A stretch of 64,000 nucleotides of DNA from Sclerotiophoma versabilis (Eukaryota; Ascomycota; Dothideomycetes; Pleosporales; Didymellaceae): contig JAAROD010000004.1 of the NCBI GenBank assembly GCA_012274445.1, positions 1,302,001 to 1,366,000 on the forward strand, in the 5' to 3' direction. The notes beneath the pieces are model-generated. The model did no database searches. It was not told the origin of the DNA and saw only the letters and a program-made list of their open reading frames with translations. The translations under genes were made by a program, and so were the position numbers. Each line of letters opens with the position of its first letter. Position 1 is the first letter of the stretch. Below, one piece after another: positions 45,177 through 55,479 of the stretch.

Positions 45177-48100
45177 CTACGATCTCAAAAACCCCTGCTC
45201 GTCGTAATAACTCCCCGGCGTCATTGCTGGACTCGTGAATTGGATCCTGGCATTCATTACATTCGGCGTTCCGTCGCCGAGCACACTCCTCTTCCGCTGC
45301 TCACTCTTAGTCTCGTGACTATCCCTGTGCTTCTTGCCACTCCTCGTAGTGCCCAGTAAGGGGCTTTCTTGTGGAGTCTGCAGCTTATGGTCCCTGGCGA
45401 CTTCGAAGGTGCGTTTCTTGGGTGATTTTGTCGCCGTCGATGCCGAGTTGGTCGCGGAGTTAGCGGTCTCTTGTCGAGACTGAGGGGGCGTGGGACTGGA
45501 CCAGAACGCATCGCTTTCGTCCCAGAGACTACTCACACTTTGCTCTGCGCCCGCAATTGAGTCTTCAGGCACGGCTTTTCGACCTCCTAGCGCCTTCGCT
45601 GCGCGAGGTGTGGTGTCCATGTCGAGCTCGGTCTCGTCGAACTCCCCGTTTGCGTCCTCATCCCAATCCTCCATAATTGTACCCACTAGCCTCCTCACCT
45701 CTTCGTCGTCAAGCTCAGTCCCCTCATTCTCATACTCATCCATCTCGTCGAGCCAGCTCTCCTCGCCTGGTAGTTGCACGCTGGACTCGCGACCAAGGCG
45801 CAGGTATCGCCGTTCTCCACGCCCAGCTTTGTCTTTGCGCGCGTCCGAGGCATCGGAATTCATGCGGCGCAGCTGCTGGATGGAGGAGCGGAGCGGTTTT
45901 GGCGGCGATATGCGTGGGCCGCGGGGCCCAGGGGCGAGGTTGGGCATGTTGTTGAAGTTGAGCGATAGGGTTGGGAGGGAGGAGTGAGCGGGGCGGGGAG
46001 AGCAGGGCGCATGCAGGCCCACGGACGCTGAGATGGATGTGTGAGGGGAATGGGAGGGTGAGGAGTAGTGAGAACTTGCTTGGGAACGGATGGTCGGAGA
46101 GTCCATGCTGGTTGGTGATGGAAAGGTGGCATTGAGGAGAGGATCTAGCAGGCCCGGTGTGGTAGGGATAGCAATGCTGGTGTGGCTGCTGTTTGCTGAT
46201 CGGGTGATGCTACCTCGAGAATATTCGAAGCTGCTGTTGAGGATATTGAAGTTGTCTCTGGTCAACACTGCTGGGTTGATGGTCTTAGGCGATTCTTCTT
46301 CGGGGATGGTTGTCGAATGGATTGGTAAGTTATATTGACCGTTCAGCGTAAAGCGGGGAGGCGAACTTGTCTTTGGTGAGACTGGAGGCGAATCATCGTA
46401 GCGGTTCTGCTCCTGGTCTAAAGTACCTTTTGAGCCAATTGAAGACTCCTCAGGGATCGTAGTACATGCCGACTGGTACGTGCGGGGTGGAATATTCACA
46501 GGAGTTTGAAACACTAAGCCAGGCTGCTCTGGATCATACTCGTCAAGGTCGATGAGGCTCGTTTGCGGCGATGACTGTCGATCAGTTGTGCCAATTCTGA
46601 AAGGATATTGCTGCAAATACGGTGTGTCAGGCACGGGCAGTACCAAACTGTGGTCCGAGACATGGATTACGGTGTCATCGTCAGGCTCAAGAACCGAGAG
46701 TGGGAGGGGGAAGTGTGACAAGCTGAAAACAGAACCAGTACTCAAGCGGTGCTGCTCACGATCCGAAAGTTCCGGTAGCACTTGGTCGGTTGGCGCAACA
46801 ACAAAGGTCTGATCGTAGCTGACCAAGGGCAACGAGGTCGACGTCGGGGTCAGTGATGCCCTTAGAGATGTCGCAGTAAAGCTCAACTCGGGCGCAAAGA
46901 CTTCAGACGTTGGCAGTGCAGGTAGCGCGCGAGCGTTAGACACAGCGAGTCCACTCGCTCTTGTTTCGACAGCCTTCTCGGTGGTGAACTTTTCATCTTC
47001 ACTAATCAGAGCCGGACTGTGAGCTCGGTTTCGAATCGAGTGAATAGTCGGCACAAGGGAAATGCGCACGCTGTGTCCACGTCGATGGCCTTGACGAGCT
47101 CCAGGACTTCCCTTCAATGCAGAAGGGGGCCTGCTGGTGACGGTGAGGGGCGCTGGATCCCATTGGAAAGGATTGCCGCAGCTGCTTCTGGACGATGCCC
47201 GTGAAGTCTGACGTTTGGGAGACTTCATTGTAAGCCTTGGATTTGTGGTGATCTGGCAATACTTCTCTGGAGAACCTGATGCAGTCACCAGCGTCTTCGA
47301 TCTGCGCTTTGGCGTTCTCGAACGCGCTGTTGTTGGACTTGCACTCGCAGAGACAACTCTGCTCATGGTAATTGACTCTGCCCTTTTGACAGAACCGACC
47401 GATCCAAGTGTGTGAACCGAGCCGAGCGTATGCGTACTCGATTCCTTGGGCGGGGTCATCAAGTCCTCAACAAACTCCCGTCGTGCTTCTGGCGAAGTTG
47501 TCTCGATCTCTGCCGCACTGCTCTTCATTGAACCATGCAAGCTGTACATGCTCTCCCGGGTCTCAATCAGAGGATTCATTTTTTCGAGAGCATTGTTCTT
47601 CCGCTCTCGCTTAGTGATCTTCGGGGCTCGCGCATGAGATGACTGCATGATGATCGGGCTCGGCCGAGGATTTAGAATAGAGCTGTCTGTGGAGCCGAAG
47701 CTGGAAATTGATGTCTTTGATGGAACGTGACGAAGTTGGCTCTTCCTCCTAACTTCTTCTTTGATACGAGCTATGTCCAGTGGCAGAGGTGGTAGGATGA
47801 CATCTGGCGCCTTCCCAGAGGCCTGGCTATGGAGGCTCGTGGATCTTTGCCGAATCTGTGGGCGCTCAGTCTCATAAGGCATATCAGTGACCGATTTAGC
47901 TCGTGGTAATCGTTTTGAAACCTCCAGTGGTGCGAATTCTATAGCATCCGTATCCTGGTTGTGATTGCGGAAAGCCGGATGGTACTGCAGTAACGATTGA
48001 CAGGAAGACGGCTGACTCTCACACTCCTTCAGTAACGCTAACGGTGGTCGCGAGCCTGACAGCTGTCCATTACCTAGGATTGGGACCATAGATGACGGTT

Positions 48101-48605
48101 TTGGATCTTCCAGTACGGCGGACAGCCTGTTGGCCTTCAACTTCTTCATCTTCATGGTGTGTCCGGATAGCTTGCGATTATGGAACGGCCATGACAGACT
48201 GCTGATCCTCTTGGTTGGCTCTATTGGCATTGGAGGCACATAATATTCTGGTGCTGAGGTACTCGGTCCACTGGTAGAGGGCGCAGCCGAACCGATCGTC
48301 TCCACCGATGGCAATGCTCCCCATCCTGACTTTGTGTTGAACGGGAGGATAGTATTCCGCCTAAGCACAGCACGTGGCCTTGTAACCTCGTTGAGCTTTA
48401 GCTCCTTCTGCGCTTGAGTTATAGTAAAGCCGCGCTCGTCGAGATCGGCAAGGAGCTGCTTATGCCTGCGCACTGCACGGATGAGAAGTACAACGAGCGC
48501 TGTGAGAAGGCCAAGAATAACCACACCTATAGCACTTACGATGGCGATAATCGTAGTAGTGCTTAGGGAGCCACCCGGCTCGGCGCGTGACCCTATTTTT
48601 GCCAT
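45177..48605 (-). CDS. Large single-pass membrane protein with disordered Ser-rich cytoplasmic region
   Basis: Single exon, 1142 residues; no named family recognised. The short N-terminus (MAKIGSRAEPGGSLSTTT) lacks a cleavable signal and leads into one membrane helix, IIAIVSAIGVVILGLLTALV, then a basic stop-transfer stretch RAVRRHKQLLADLDERGFTI. The remaining 1,080 residues are Ser/Thr/Pro-rich with many basic SP/TP sites (RSRTPKRRSKTL, SPKRQTSRASSRSS), so it looks like a phosphorylated scaffold. An acidic block near the C-terminus reads DEMDEYENEGTELDDEEVRR, then LVGTIMEDWDEDANGEFDET, and the end is STATKSPKKRTFEVARDHKL followed by a short tail. Sequence character resembles other fungal membrane-anchored signalling or polarity proteins, but function is unknown. 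Absence of introns over 3.4 kb is supported by one continuous frame. Confidence 0.72.
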   Translation of the reverse strand: MAKIGSRAEPGGSLSTTTIIAIVSAIGVVILGLLTALVVLLIRAVRRHKQLLADLDERGFTITQAQKELKLNEVTRPRAVLRRNTILPFNTKSGWGALPSVETIGSAAPSTSGPSTSAPEYYVPPMPIEPTKRISSLSWPFHNRKLSGHTMKMKKLKANRLSAVLEDPKPSSMVPILGNGQLSGSRPPLALLKECESQPSSCQSLLQYHPAFRNHNQDTDAIEFAPLEVSKRLPRAKSVTDMPYETERPQIRQRSTSLHSQASGKAPDVILPPLPLDIARIKEEVRRKSQLRHVPSKTSISSFGSTDSSILNPRPSPIIMQSSHARAPKITKRERKNNALEKMNPLIETRESMYSLHGSMKSSAAEIETTSPEARREFVEDLMTPPKESSTHTLGSVHTLGSVGSVKRAESITMSRVVSASASPTTARSRTPKRRSKTLVTASGSPEKYCQITTNPRLTMKSPKRQTSRASSRSSCGNPFQWDPAPLTVTSRPPSALKGSPGARQGHRRGHSVRISLVPTIHSIRNRAHSPALISEDEKFTTEKAVETRASGLAVSNARALPALPTSEVFAPELSFTATSLRASLTPTSTSLPLVSYDQTFVVAPTDQVLPELSDREQHRLSTGSVFSLSHFPLPLSVLEPDDDTVIHVSDHSLVLPVPDTPYLQQYPFRIGTTDRQSSPQTSLIDLDEYDPEQPGLVFQTPVNIPPRTYQSACTTIPEESSIGSKGTLDQEQNRYDDSPPVSPKTSSPPRFTLNGQYNLPIHSTTIPEEESPKTINPAVLTRDNFNILNSSFEYSRGSITRSANSSHTSIAIPTTPGLLDPLLNATFPSPTSMDSPTIRSQASSHYSSPSHSPHTSISASVGLHAPCSPRPAHSSLPTLSLNFNNMPNLAPGPRGPRISPPKPLRSSIQQLRRMNSDASDARKDKAGRGERRYLRLGRESSVQLPGEESWLDEMDEYENEGTELDDEEVRRLVGTIMEDWDEDANGEFDETELDMDTTPRAAKALGGRKAVPEDSIAGAEQSVSSLWDESDAFWSSPTPPQSRQETANSATNSASTATKSPKKRTFEVARDHKLQTPQESPLLGTTRSGKKHRDSHETKSEQRKRSVLGDGTPNVMNARIQFTSPAMTPGSYYDEQGFLRS

Positions 48606-49781
48606 TGCTCCTATCGATTTGAGCTCAGCGTTGGGTGTCTGACTCTAATCGCCTCTTGATTGGTTTGCGGTCGGGTAGTACGTCGAAAGCGCTGAATAGC
48701 TGTATTGGTCGTCTGCTGTCAATTAGTATCCTCCTCTTTCAATTCATATATCCAGGCCAGTGAAGAAGGCCTACAACGACCGGCACCACAAAACCCGCGG
48801 CAGAAGCAATCCCAAACCAGACCAAACATTGGGCTATTCGCGGGTAAACATACATTCTGATGTATTTTGGTGTTCTTATTTCGTCGTCTGGGTAAGTATG
48901 ATGGAATGCGAGGCAAAAATGGGGGGCAAAACAACGGTGGATAGCGCCGAGAGAGGGATGAGTATGGAATGCATGATTTGGGCCTGGCCGCACATCACGC
49001 GACAATGCTCTTGCTGCTATACATCATGCATAGATAATGCCATCACCTTCCACTGGAACCTCTTGCACGTTCCCGCAGCGGTCAGGCGCCGCGTGGTACA
49101 GTGAGATGTCAGCGCATGTTTGTCCGCCCTTTCCGAAGACTTGTCTACGATGTTTTCCGTTGATGACTGGCCAGTTTTCGACGTCCTTTCTTTTCAAACC
49201 GGATGACAAGGTGAGAGTGAGCCTGCGTCAGTGAAACAGGCTGCTGCAAAGCTGTTACGGTCGCGGTAGCCGTCTCCAAGGGAGGATAAAACTTGACTTC
49301 CTCTGCCGAGCCTACCGATCAATGTCTTGAACACCAACTACCTCCAATACACCAAAACGGATTTCATGCATGCGTGTACCAGGTATCTGGCAGACGACTA
49401 CTGGCGCTTTGTCGTGGTATTAAGACACAATGGTGATGTGCAGCTTCCCCTCAACCGTTCTGCTGGTACCGAGGCGCATTGAGAGTGACTGAGACATTGT
49501 CAGAGGCAGTCATCACCTTGTCGTGGACGCGTCTAGAAGTTGGATCAAGAGGTTGATAGGCGAGTTTAAATAGAGATGTAGGATGTCAGTATTGTCGAGG
49601 TTGATCGCGGTCGCGACAAGTTCGCGTTTACTTACTAAGCGACAGTATGGATAAGCCCATCCAACGACTTCCAGATCTTTCCCAAGAAGGATTTCACAAG
49701 ATTCGATACGTGTTATCAGGTGCGAAAGAATTGATTCAAGCATGCAAGTGTGGGTATAACGAACAAAACAAAGCATCACCT
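48606..49781. other. Intergenic region with possible exon fragments
   Basis: 1.18 kb. Contains the promoter of the large membrane-protein gene and the 3' UTR of the pepsin-like gene. Two protein-like open stretches on the minus strand (about 49227-49024 and 48850-48739) are discussed in the findings; neither could be joined into a gene. Confidence 0.4.
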
Positions 49782-51317
49782 CTACCGCTTCTTCCAAAAC
49801 ATAGTCTTCTCCTTGACAGTCTTCGTTGGTGGCCCCTCAAAGCTCGGTGCAGACTCGACGTCCATCTGCTCCAATTTAGCTGCCCCATTTCTTGCCAGGT
49901 CTCTCTTCAGCCTCCTCTCGTCCGATCTCCTTAGCCAACTAACATATAGACAGTACAATGCAGCCATACAACCCAGACCACCGATAACACCTCCAATCAC
50001 AGCGCCAATCAGACCCTGGCTCTGCCACTGGTTCTGTTTTGGTTGCACATATGCCTCAGGGGCAGACTTGGGACAGAAGGTAACAGGAATGACCATGTTG
50101 TTCTTTTGGACTGCTTGTGCAAGAAAAAAATTGGTGGACTCATAATCGACCATGAAGTAGACTTGGCCAAGAAAAGCGGAACCCAGTAGGAAGGGGGAGT
50201 TGTCATTTTCTTCGCGGTTCTGAATGGGTGTGATATTTGAGAAGTTCTTCAAGACTTCGGGTGGGAAGGTGACTGTGAAACCGTCTTCCAAGACAATTGA
50301 CAGAGTAGCGTTAAAAGCTTCGTTGGCTTTCAGTGAGTTGTCGCCCCAGTAGTTGTCTTCCTGAGCTGAAGCCGCTTTGATGAAGTTCTGCGTGATCTGA
50401 TACGGCAGTGACAGCGGGAACTGCTCGGTAGTAACTTGTGCTTCGAAAGCCTGTGGGGTCGACTTCATGTCGGGGAAGTCTTTGAGGTTGAAGAGCGACT
50501 GGTTTGCTCCGCTCCCAGTCTGTGTGATAACAATGTCCTTAATGCGTACGCTCAAAGGATTGGCATTATTGATGTTCATGGAGTACTGATGCGGTTTTCC
50601 AGTGAAGCGGCCGGAGTCATAGCCTCCAAAGACATTGCTCCCATTGACCTTGCCGCCAGCGCGGTCGAAGCCTTGACCAATGTAGAGCGAGTAGGTCTTG
50701 CCTGCTATCATCTCTCGATCAGCCAATTCTTGTAGGAGTGTCGAAGATGGACCCATTCCCACCCTCCCAGGTACGACAGCTCCTCCTGTCGCGACTTCGA
50801 TAGTCGAATTCAGTACGAGCGTCTGTGATGCACCATCCGTTTCGAAATAGTGTGTGTACAGTCGCACCGTATCTTGCCCGAAGTAGCCTTCGAGGGTGTT
50901 GTTGAGATCTGTATCTAAAGTCTTAAAGTCTTTGTATTCGACAAATCTAGTAGGGATATAAGCAACAAGAACGTATGTCGACCTAGAAGCAACTTACGTT
51001 GTAGACTGATTACTACTGAAGAATCCTCCTGTTGATTCTTGACATTGTCTGAGCGAGCTGTTTTTGCAATAGTCGTGTGCTCCGAATGACATATGATTCT
51101 GAGATAATGATGGCCATAGGCTTTGATTTTGCGCTGATGTTGCTGACGCAGTCTCGCCCGTGCCTACTCCGATGAAAGACCCATACTGAAGCGCCGGCGA
51201 ATCGTGAACAGCACGTTTGTGGATATCGACATAGATAGAGCTTATCGAGCAATTGAAAGCAGCTGTAGTCTGAGCGAACAGCACAGTTGCGGAAAGGAAA
51301 AAAGCAAAGGACGACAT
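49782..51317 (-). CDS. Membrane-anchored pepsin-like protein without catalytic aspartates
   Basis: Exons 51317-50998 and 50946-49782 give 494 residues. Signal peptide 1-20 (MSSFAFFLSATVLFAQTTAA), pepsin-fold ectodomain with many N-glycosylation sequons, one membrane helix at about 418-444 (GLIGAVIGGVIGGLGCMAAL) and a basic cytoplasmic tail. The fold is shown by GRVGMGPSSTLLQEL, YSLYIGQ, NVFGGYDSGRFTG and the classic last strand block SPFLLGSAFLGQVYFMVDYE. The first D-T/S-G site is replaced near residues 61-66 (TSAQNQSLW) and the second near 278-284 (VTTEQFPLSLP), so proteolysis is not expected. Yapsin-like relatives are cell-surface proteases; this one would be a surface pseudoprotease, a binding or structural role being inference. 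Splice: GTAAGT ... CCTACTAG. Confidence 0.8.
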
Positions 51318-52353
51318 GGTGAACGATGAAGGCAAATATGCTTGAGTCCAGCAAGCTACCAAAGGTATGCACCGATACAGATTCGAGCTCTGGAGGTATC
51401 CGCACCGAGGACTGGCCAAGAGACGGCAGAAATAATCACTCGAACATCCCGCATGCACTCAGGGCGCGGCGGTGTCTTTGTAGGTCTGATCCTTCTGTAT
51501 CTCGATCCACTAAGATGAACCTGCATTGCACGAACCACTCACAGAATGGCCGAAAGGCCGGCTTATCCCCAGGGCTGCTGTTCATAGAACATGCCCACAT
51601 CTCTGGGCGCCTTCGGGACCGGAGTCAGGGAAGGAAGGCGCCTGCTGACGCCTTTCGGAGCGTACCGCAGGTACCATGGAGAGAAAACGGCTTCGCGTGG
51701 GCGCTTCGAGAGAAGACCGTATGCAGATCATCTTTGATCCTCGCTGTGCGTAAAGATATCTGCAGAGCTGGCTTGAAGTCATTGGATGAACGTTGATAGA
51801 CGTTTCATGCTTGGTGGTTGGGCGTCTACAAGGCATGGTCGATTGGTCCGGAGTGAACGAAGCGCCCGCTGTGCACGGACTGAGGGGCAATTTGGGCTAT
51901 TCTTAGCCTTGGACCTCCACTACTCCAACACCACCTTGCGCATGCAATCTCGCGCATGCAATCTCGCGTGCTCCCTTCCTCGCCTTACTCTATGGTTCGA
52001 CTCGATCATCTGAGTCGTGAGTGCTTACAAGATGAGCAGGTCTAAATTCTTTTTAGCTGAGAGCTTACGACAACAGCGCCCATCTGACTGGGTCCTTTTC
52101 CTCAGTGTAGCGTCAGCAACATCACTCGGCCAAAGTGCACGAGTTCAACAAGAATTTTGGAGTAAGTGTGTCCGACCTCGCTGCATGATCCAGAAGCATA
52201 CTTAGAAGCCGATCTGGGCTACATCAGAAGATTATCTCTACGCGATTAGGTTACAATACAGTGTCAAGCAGTGACATTCCCCCTCGGAGGCCGTTACTAC
52301 TTTCAAGGGAACATGTCGTTGTTATTATACATGGCAGAATTTGTATCCGGGCC
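51318..52353. other. Intergenic region upstream of the pepsin-like gene
   Basis: 1.04 kb with the promoter of the pepsin-like gene and the 3' UTR of the GH28 gene. Contains one 14-bp tandem duplication (51940-51967). No coding exon recognised. Confidence 0.5.
51940..51967. repeat. 14-bp perfect tandem duplication
   Basis: GCATGCAATCTCGC occurs twice head to tail. A third, partial copy (GC) follows. Function unknown. Confidence 0.85.
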
Positions 52354-53673
52354 TTAACATCCCGTACCATGCAGTCCGTGGATGCCACCCGCCTCGGCAA
52401 ACTTACACGCGCCTGTACCAGTATCCGTCGAGTTCTCCGCCACCGTCAGGCTCACATTCCTAAAGTCGATGTTGAAGCAAGGATGAACCTTCGAGCACGA
52501 TATGCCCGCAGTCTCGTTACTACCCTTTCCAAGATGCAAGTACCCAGTCCAGTTCGCATACACCACGTTGGAGATTTCCATAAGGCTGCTTCCCTGGAAG
52601 GCTTTCGTGCCATTGTTTCCGCTGTCCTGATTGATCTCAGGCCCAGCTTCCGCGCCTTCGATATGGAAGTTTGAAAAGAGTATGTTTCGCACGCTACCCC
52701 ACCCAGCGCCACGGGGCACATTTGCCGATTCGTAGCTGCGGCTGGACTGGTTGACCAAGACGCCGACCCAGGTTTTGATGAGCGCGGAGCCATGCAGCCA
52801 TTCGTTGCGGATTAGTCTGACGCCATCTATGATTACGTTCTCTACGCTAGAGTCCTCGAGATACTGGCCTAGGCTGCCGATTGCGATACCGTTCCCGCCG
52901 TGGCATGTGACGTTGCGGATTTTGATGTTATAGGAACGCGGCTTGATGGCCACGCAGTCGTCACCGCCCTGGTACACAAAGTTCTCTAACAGAATATTGT
53001 TTGCGTCCATGGTGTCGAAGCCGTCGGTGTTCTGGATCCAGTTCGTTCCGTTCTTAGGTGCAGTTGGTGCAGTTGCGTTCACTGTAATGTTACTGAACGC
53101 CATGTTGGTGCCGTTCATGATGTTGATCGACCACAGCTGCGGATCACGGACGTAGAAGTTGGATACAGTGACGTCCGACACATTCCAGAAGACGAAAGGC
53201 ATGGGCCGCCCGGGTTGAGTGTCGCCGACTGGCGAGGCGGCTTCAGCAACGTACCAGGTATTCCCGTTGCCGAAGATGCCGCCCGTGCTGTAGCCGTTGA
53301 TCCAGATGCCATCGCCCGTCAACACAAAGCCGGCGGCGTGATTCTGAAAAAATATGGGGTAGGAGTTCTTCCTCCAATAATTCAAGTCTGGCGAGAATGT
53401 CCATTGGCCGTGCCAATGGATGCGCACATCGTTCACGATAGGATTCAGTCGTGTGGCGATATAGTAGTCTTCGGTTTTGGGAAAGACTATGTCGCCGCCA
53501 TTCCCGCATTTCTTGAAGGCTTCCAGGATAGTAGGGACATCATCGGTCTGGTTGCCGTGCGCATGCACGGTGCATTGCCGGCGCCCGTTGGAGAGAGTGA
53601 CTTCCTTTACGCTGGCAGACGCAACAGCAACACAGAAGGTAAGAACTGTAAGTGATCGTGAGAGGAGCCTCAT
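52354..53673 (-). CDS. Secreted GH28 pectinase, probably exo-acting
   Basis: Single exon, 439 residues. Signal peptide about 1-21 (MRLLSRSLTVLTFCVAVASA), then the right-handed beta-helix of family 28. Catalytic signature: NTDGFD (D217), GGDDC (D238, D239) and CHGGNGIAIGSLGQY (H258). The usual RIK is LIK (298-300) in GSALIKTW. The GSLGQY form of the third motif and YYIATRLNPI-type start are typical of exopolygalacturonases and exo-rhamnogalacturonases rather than endo-enzymes, so it would release terminal galacturonic acid from pectin outside the cell. Many N-glycosylation sequons are present, and Cys pairs near the C-terminus (CSKVHPC). The frame upstream of 53673 has no ATG. Two CreA-type sites in the promoter suit carbon repression. 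Confidence 0.9.
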   Translation of the reverse strand: MRLLSRSLTVLTFCVAVASASVKEVTLSNGRRQCTVHAHGNQTDDVPTILEAFKKCGNGGDIVFPKTEDYYIATRLNPIVNDVRIHWHGQWTFSPDLNYWRKNSYPIFFQNHAAGFVLTGDGIWINGYSTGGIFGNGNTWYVAEAASPVGDTQPGRPMPFVFWNVSDVTVSNFYVRDPQLWSINIMNGTNMAFSNITVNATAPTAPKNGTNWIQNTDGFDTMDANNILLENFVYQGGDDCVAIKPRSYNIKIRNVTCHGGNGIAIGSLGQYLEDSSVENVIIDGVRLIRNEWLHGSALIKTWVGVLVNQSSRSYESANVPRGAGWGSVRNILFSNFHIEGAEAGPEINQDSGNNGTKAFQGSSLMEISNVVYANWTGYLHLGKGSNETAGISCSKVHPCFNIDFRNVSLTVAENSTDTGTGACKFAEAGGIHGLHGTGC

Positions 53674-54064
53674 TTTGACTTGACTCAACCTGAGAAGAAG
53701 GAGATGAAGGGGAAGAAAACCATGTCAGCACAGCAGCACTGCCTTATGCTGTTAGTCCATGCTGCTAACACTGCACCCCAGGAACGCGGGGTACAAGCAT
53801 TTGCTAAAGAAAGCTTGATTGGAGGCATAATGCATCGTGGAGGCATTTTCGGGGCAGCTGCCACCGAAATTACCGAACGGCCTGGTATGACGTCATCAAA
53901 TTCGTTAAGATTACGACCATTGAAGCTAGAGATCAAATGACTGGTCAACTGAAACACATCCGGATCTTCAAGGCCTCCACGGGGTCAATTTCAAAAAGCA
54001 GCAGATGGCCCAAGCTAAGTCACTGTCGCTTGAAGTTTAGAATAGATGTCTCCCAGTGGATCCG
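53674..54064. promoter_or_regulatory. Intergenic region and promoter of the GH28 gene
   Basis: 391 bp between the GH28 ATG and the end of the repeat-exon gene, both minus strand. Apart from the CreA-like pair nothing distinctive seen. Confidence 0.5.
53776..53791. promoter_or_regulatory. Paired CreA-type (SYGGRG) sites upstream of the GH28 gene
   Basis: CCCCAG (CTGGGG on minus, 53776-53781) and GCGGGG (53786-53791) both fit SYGGRG and lie about 100-120 bp upstream of the GH28 ATG. Closely spaced pairs are the form bound by the carbon catabolite repressor CreA. A CCAAT motif lies about 25 bp further upstream (about 53817-53822). Short motifs, so only suggestive. Confidence 0.4.
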
Positions 54065-55479
54065 TCACTCGAAGGCAGCTCTGAGGACATGTCGGCGTTG
54101 AAGCTCGGCAACAAGATCCTAGAGGTACACAGTCAGCAGAGGGCCAGATGTAAACACAAATTTTATGTATTCACCTTGAAAGGATCGGCGGCAGCAGTTT
54201 CCTGCTTTCCCAGCTCGGCCGTCACCCTGGTGAAGGAACCGTCTTCGAAATAGGTAGTCTCAGACAAAGAGGCAGTGCAGCTGGGACTAGGGTCGTCGTT
54301 ACTGTTATTGTCGTCCGTATCCATCGTCTTGGCATTTGGGGCGCTGTTGTTATCGCTACAAAGGCGTGCATCTTCTGCTTTCTTGGACGCAGAAGTTTGG
54401 AACTCGATAATTTTGACCTCATCCTTCTGCTCCACGTTACCTCTTCCTTCCTGTCCGCCCGTCTTCTTCACGACTTTCCGCCCCCGTACCGCTCGGTCAA
54501 CTTCAAATAGACCGTCCTCAAGCGCATTCTTAGCCGTGTTAAAGTTGACGAACAAGCAGTACCTGTGCAGCGCCACATCCGAACAGCCTAAGTACTTGAA
54601 CTCATTATCGAAGCACCACTGTCCTACAAAGTTCCGCGCCTGATTCAAGTCCTTGAACTTTGCCGGCCAAGTCTGAATCAGAGGCATCAGACGCGCGATA
54701 TCGGACTCTACCGCCTCTACACTACATCAGCATCTCTCTCCATCCTCACCCCACAACACTCAACAATACTCACCTGTCAACGTCATTGTCTCTGACTTCT
54801 TGACTCCCTCCTTCCTCACCCAACTCTTCGGCTGAACCTTCAGCCCAAATCTCCCGGTCTCCCACTCCCTCCTCGCCGTGTTCCAAGTGACATAGCTCCG
54901 GAACTTCTCCTCCGCGACGCCCTCGAAGCGTGTGTACTGGAACTTCTGTAGCGCGCACACGCCCGCAACGTACTTGGCTGCTACGTCGGCGGTGCAAAAC
55001 TCGGTTGGCCAAGGTCGAACAAGCACCACGGCGCGGGCGATATCGGACTCGATGGCGACTATGGAGTCAGTCGATGTTTCTACTGGATGGAGGAAGGATA
55101 AGGATGATGGCATTCAACAGACCTCGTAGGCTCCTCCGATCAGGTAGTGCTTTGTCGATGTAGAACTCGCCCTGGTTGTGCGCGCGGACGGCGACGAGGA
55201 AGCACGCCCTATACTTGACGATACGGATAATGTGGTGAGGATCGTTGGAGCGGAGGGTGTAATTGAATGGAAGATGGTAGTCGTATTTCGCGTCGTGGCA
55301 GATCTTCTTGATGTATTCTTTGGCAGCATCGATATTTTTGAACTGTTTCGGGTAGTTGGTTGCGACTGTGCGCTCAATATCATGGACGGCGACCCAGACT
55401 TTGGCTGCAGTGTGTCAGTGAGGTCTGGAGGTCATCCAGGAGAGGCCAAGTTACACTTGAGGGTGTCGGGCATAGGCAT
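54065..55479 (-). CDS. Unidentified protein of three exon-encoded repeats
   Basis: Five exons, 55479-55455, 55404-55123, 55058-54774, 54716-54175 and 54118-54065; 395 residues. No known family recognised. Exons 2, 3 and 4 each encode one copy of a repeat of about 80 residues: opening acidic helix (HDIERTVATNYPKQF, ESDIARAVVLVRPWPTEF, ESDIARLMPLIQTWPAKF), then an AAKEYIKKIC / AAKYVAGVC / ARNFVGQWC line, an aromatic FxY, and a closing GEFYIDKA / GRFGLKVQ / GLFEVDRA strand. The three introns flanking these exons have phase 1, as expected if the exons were duplicated. After the third repeat come a basic stretch and an acidic, disordered tail. The donor of intron 2 is a weak GTCTGT, and the last 17-residue exon is the least certain. 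No signal peptide or membrane helix. Confidence 0.6.
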
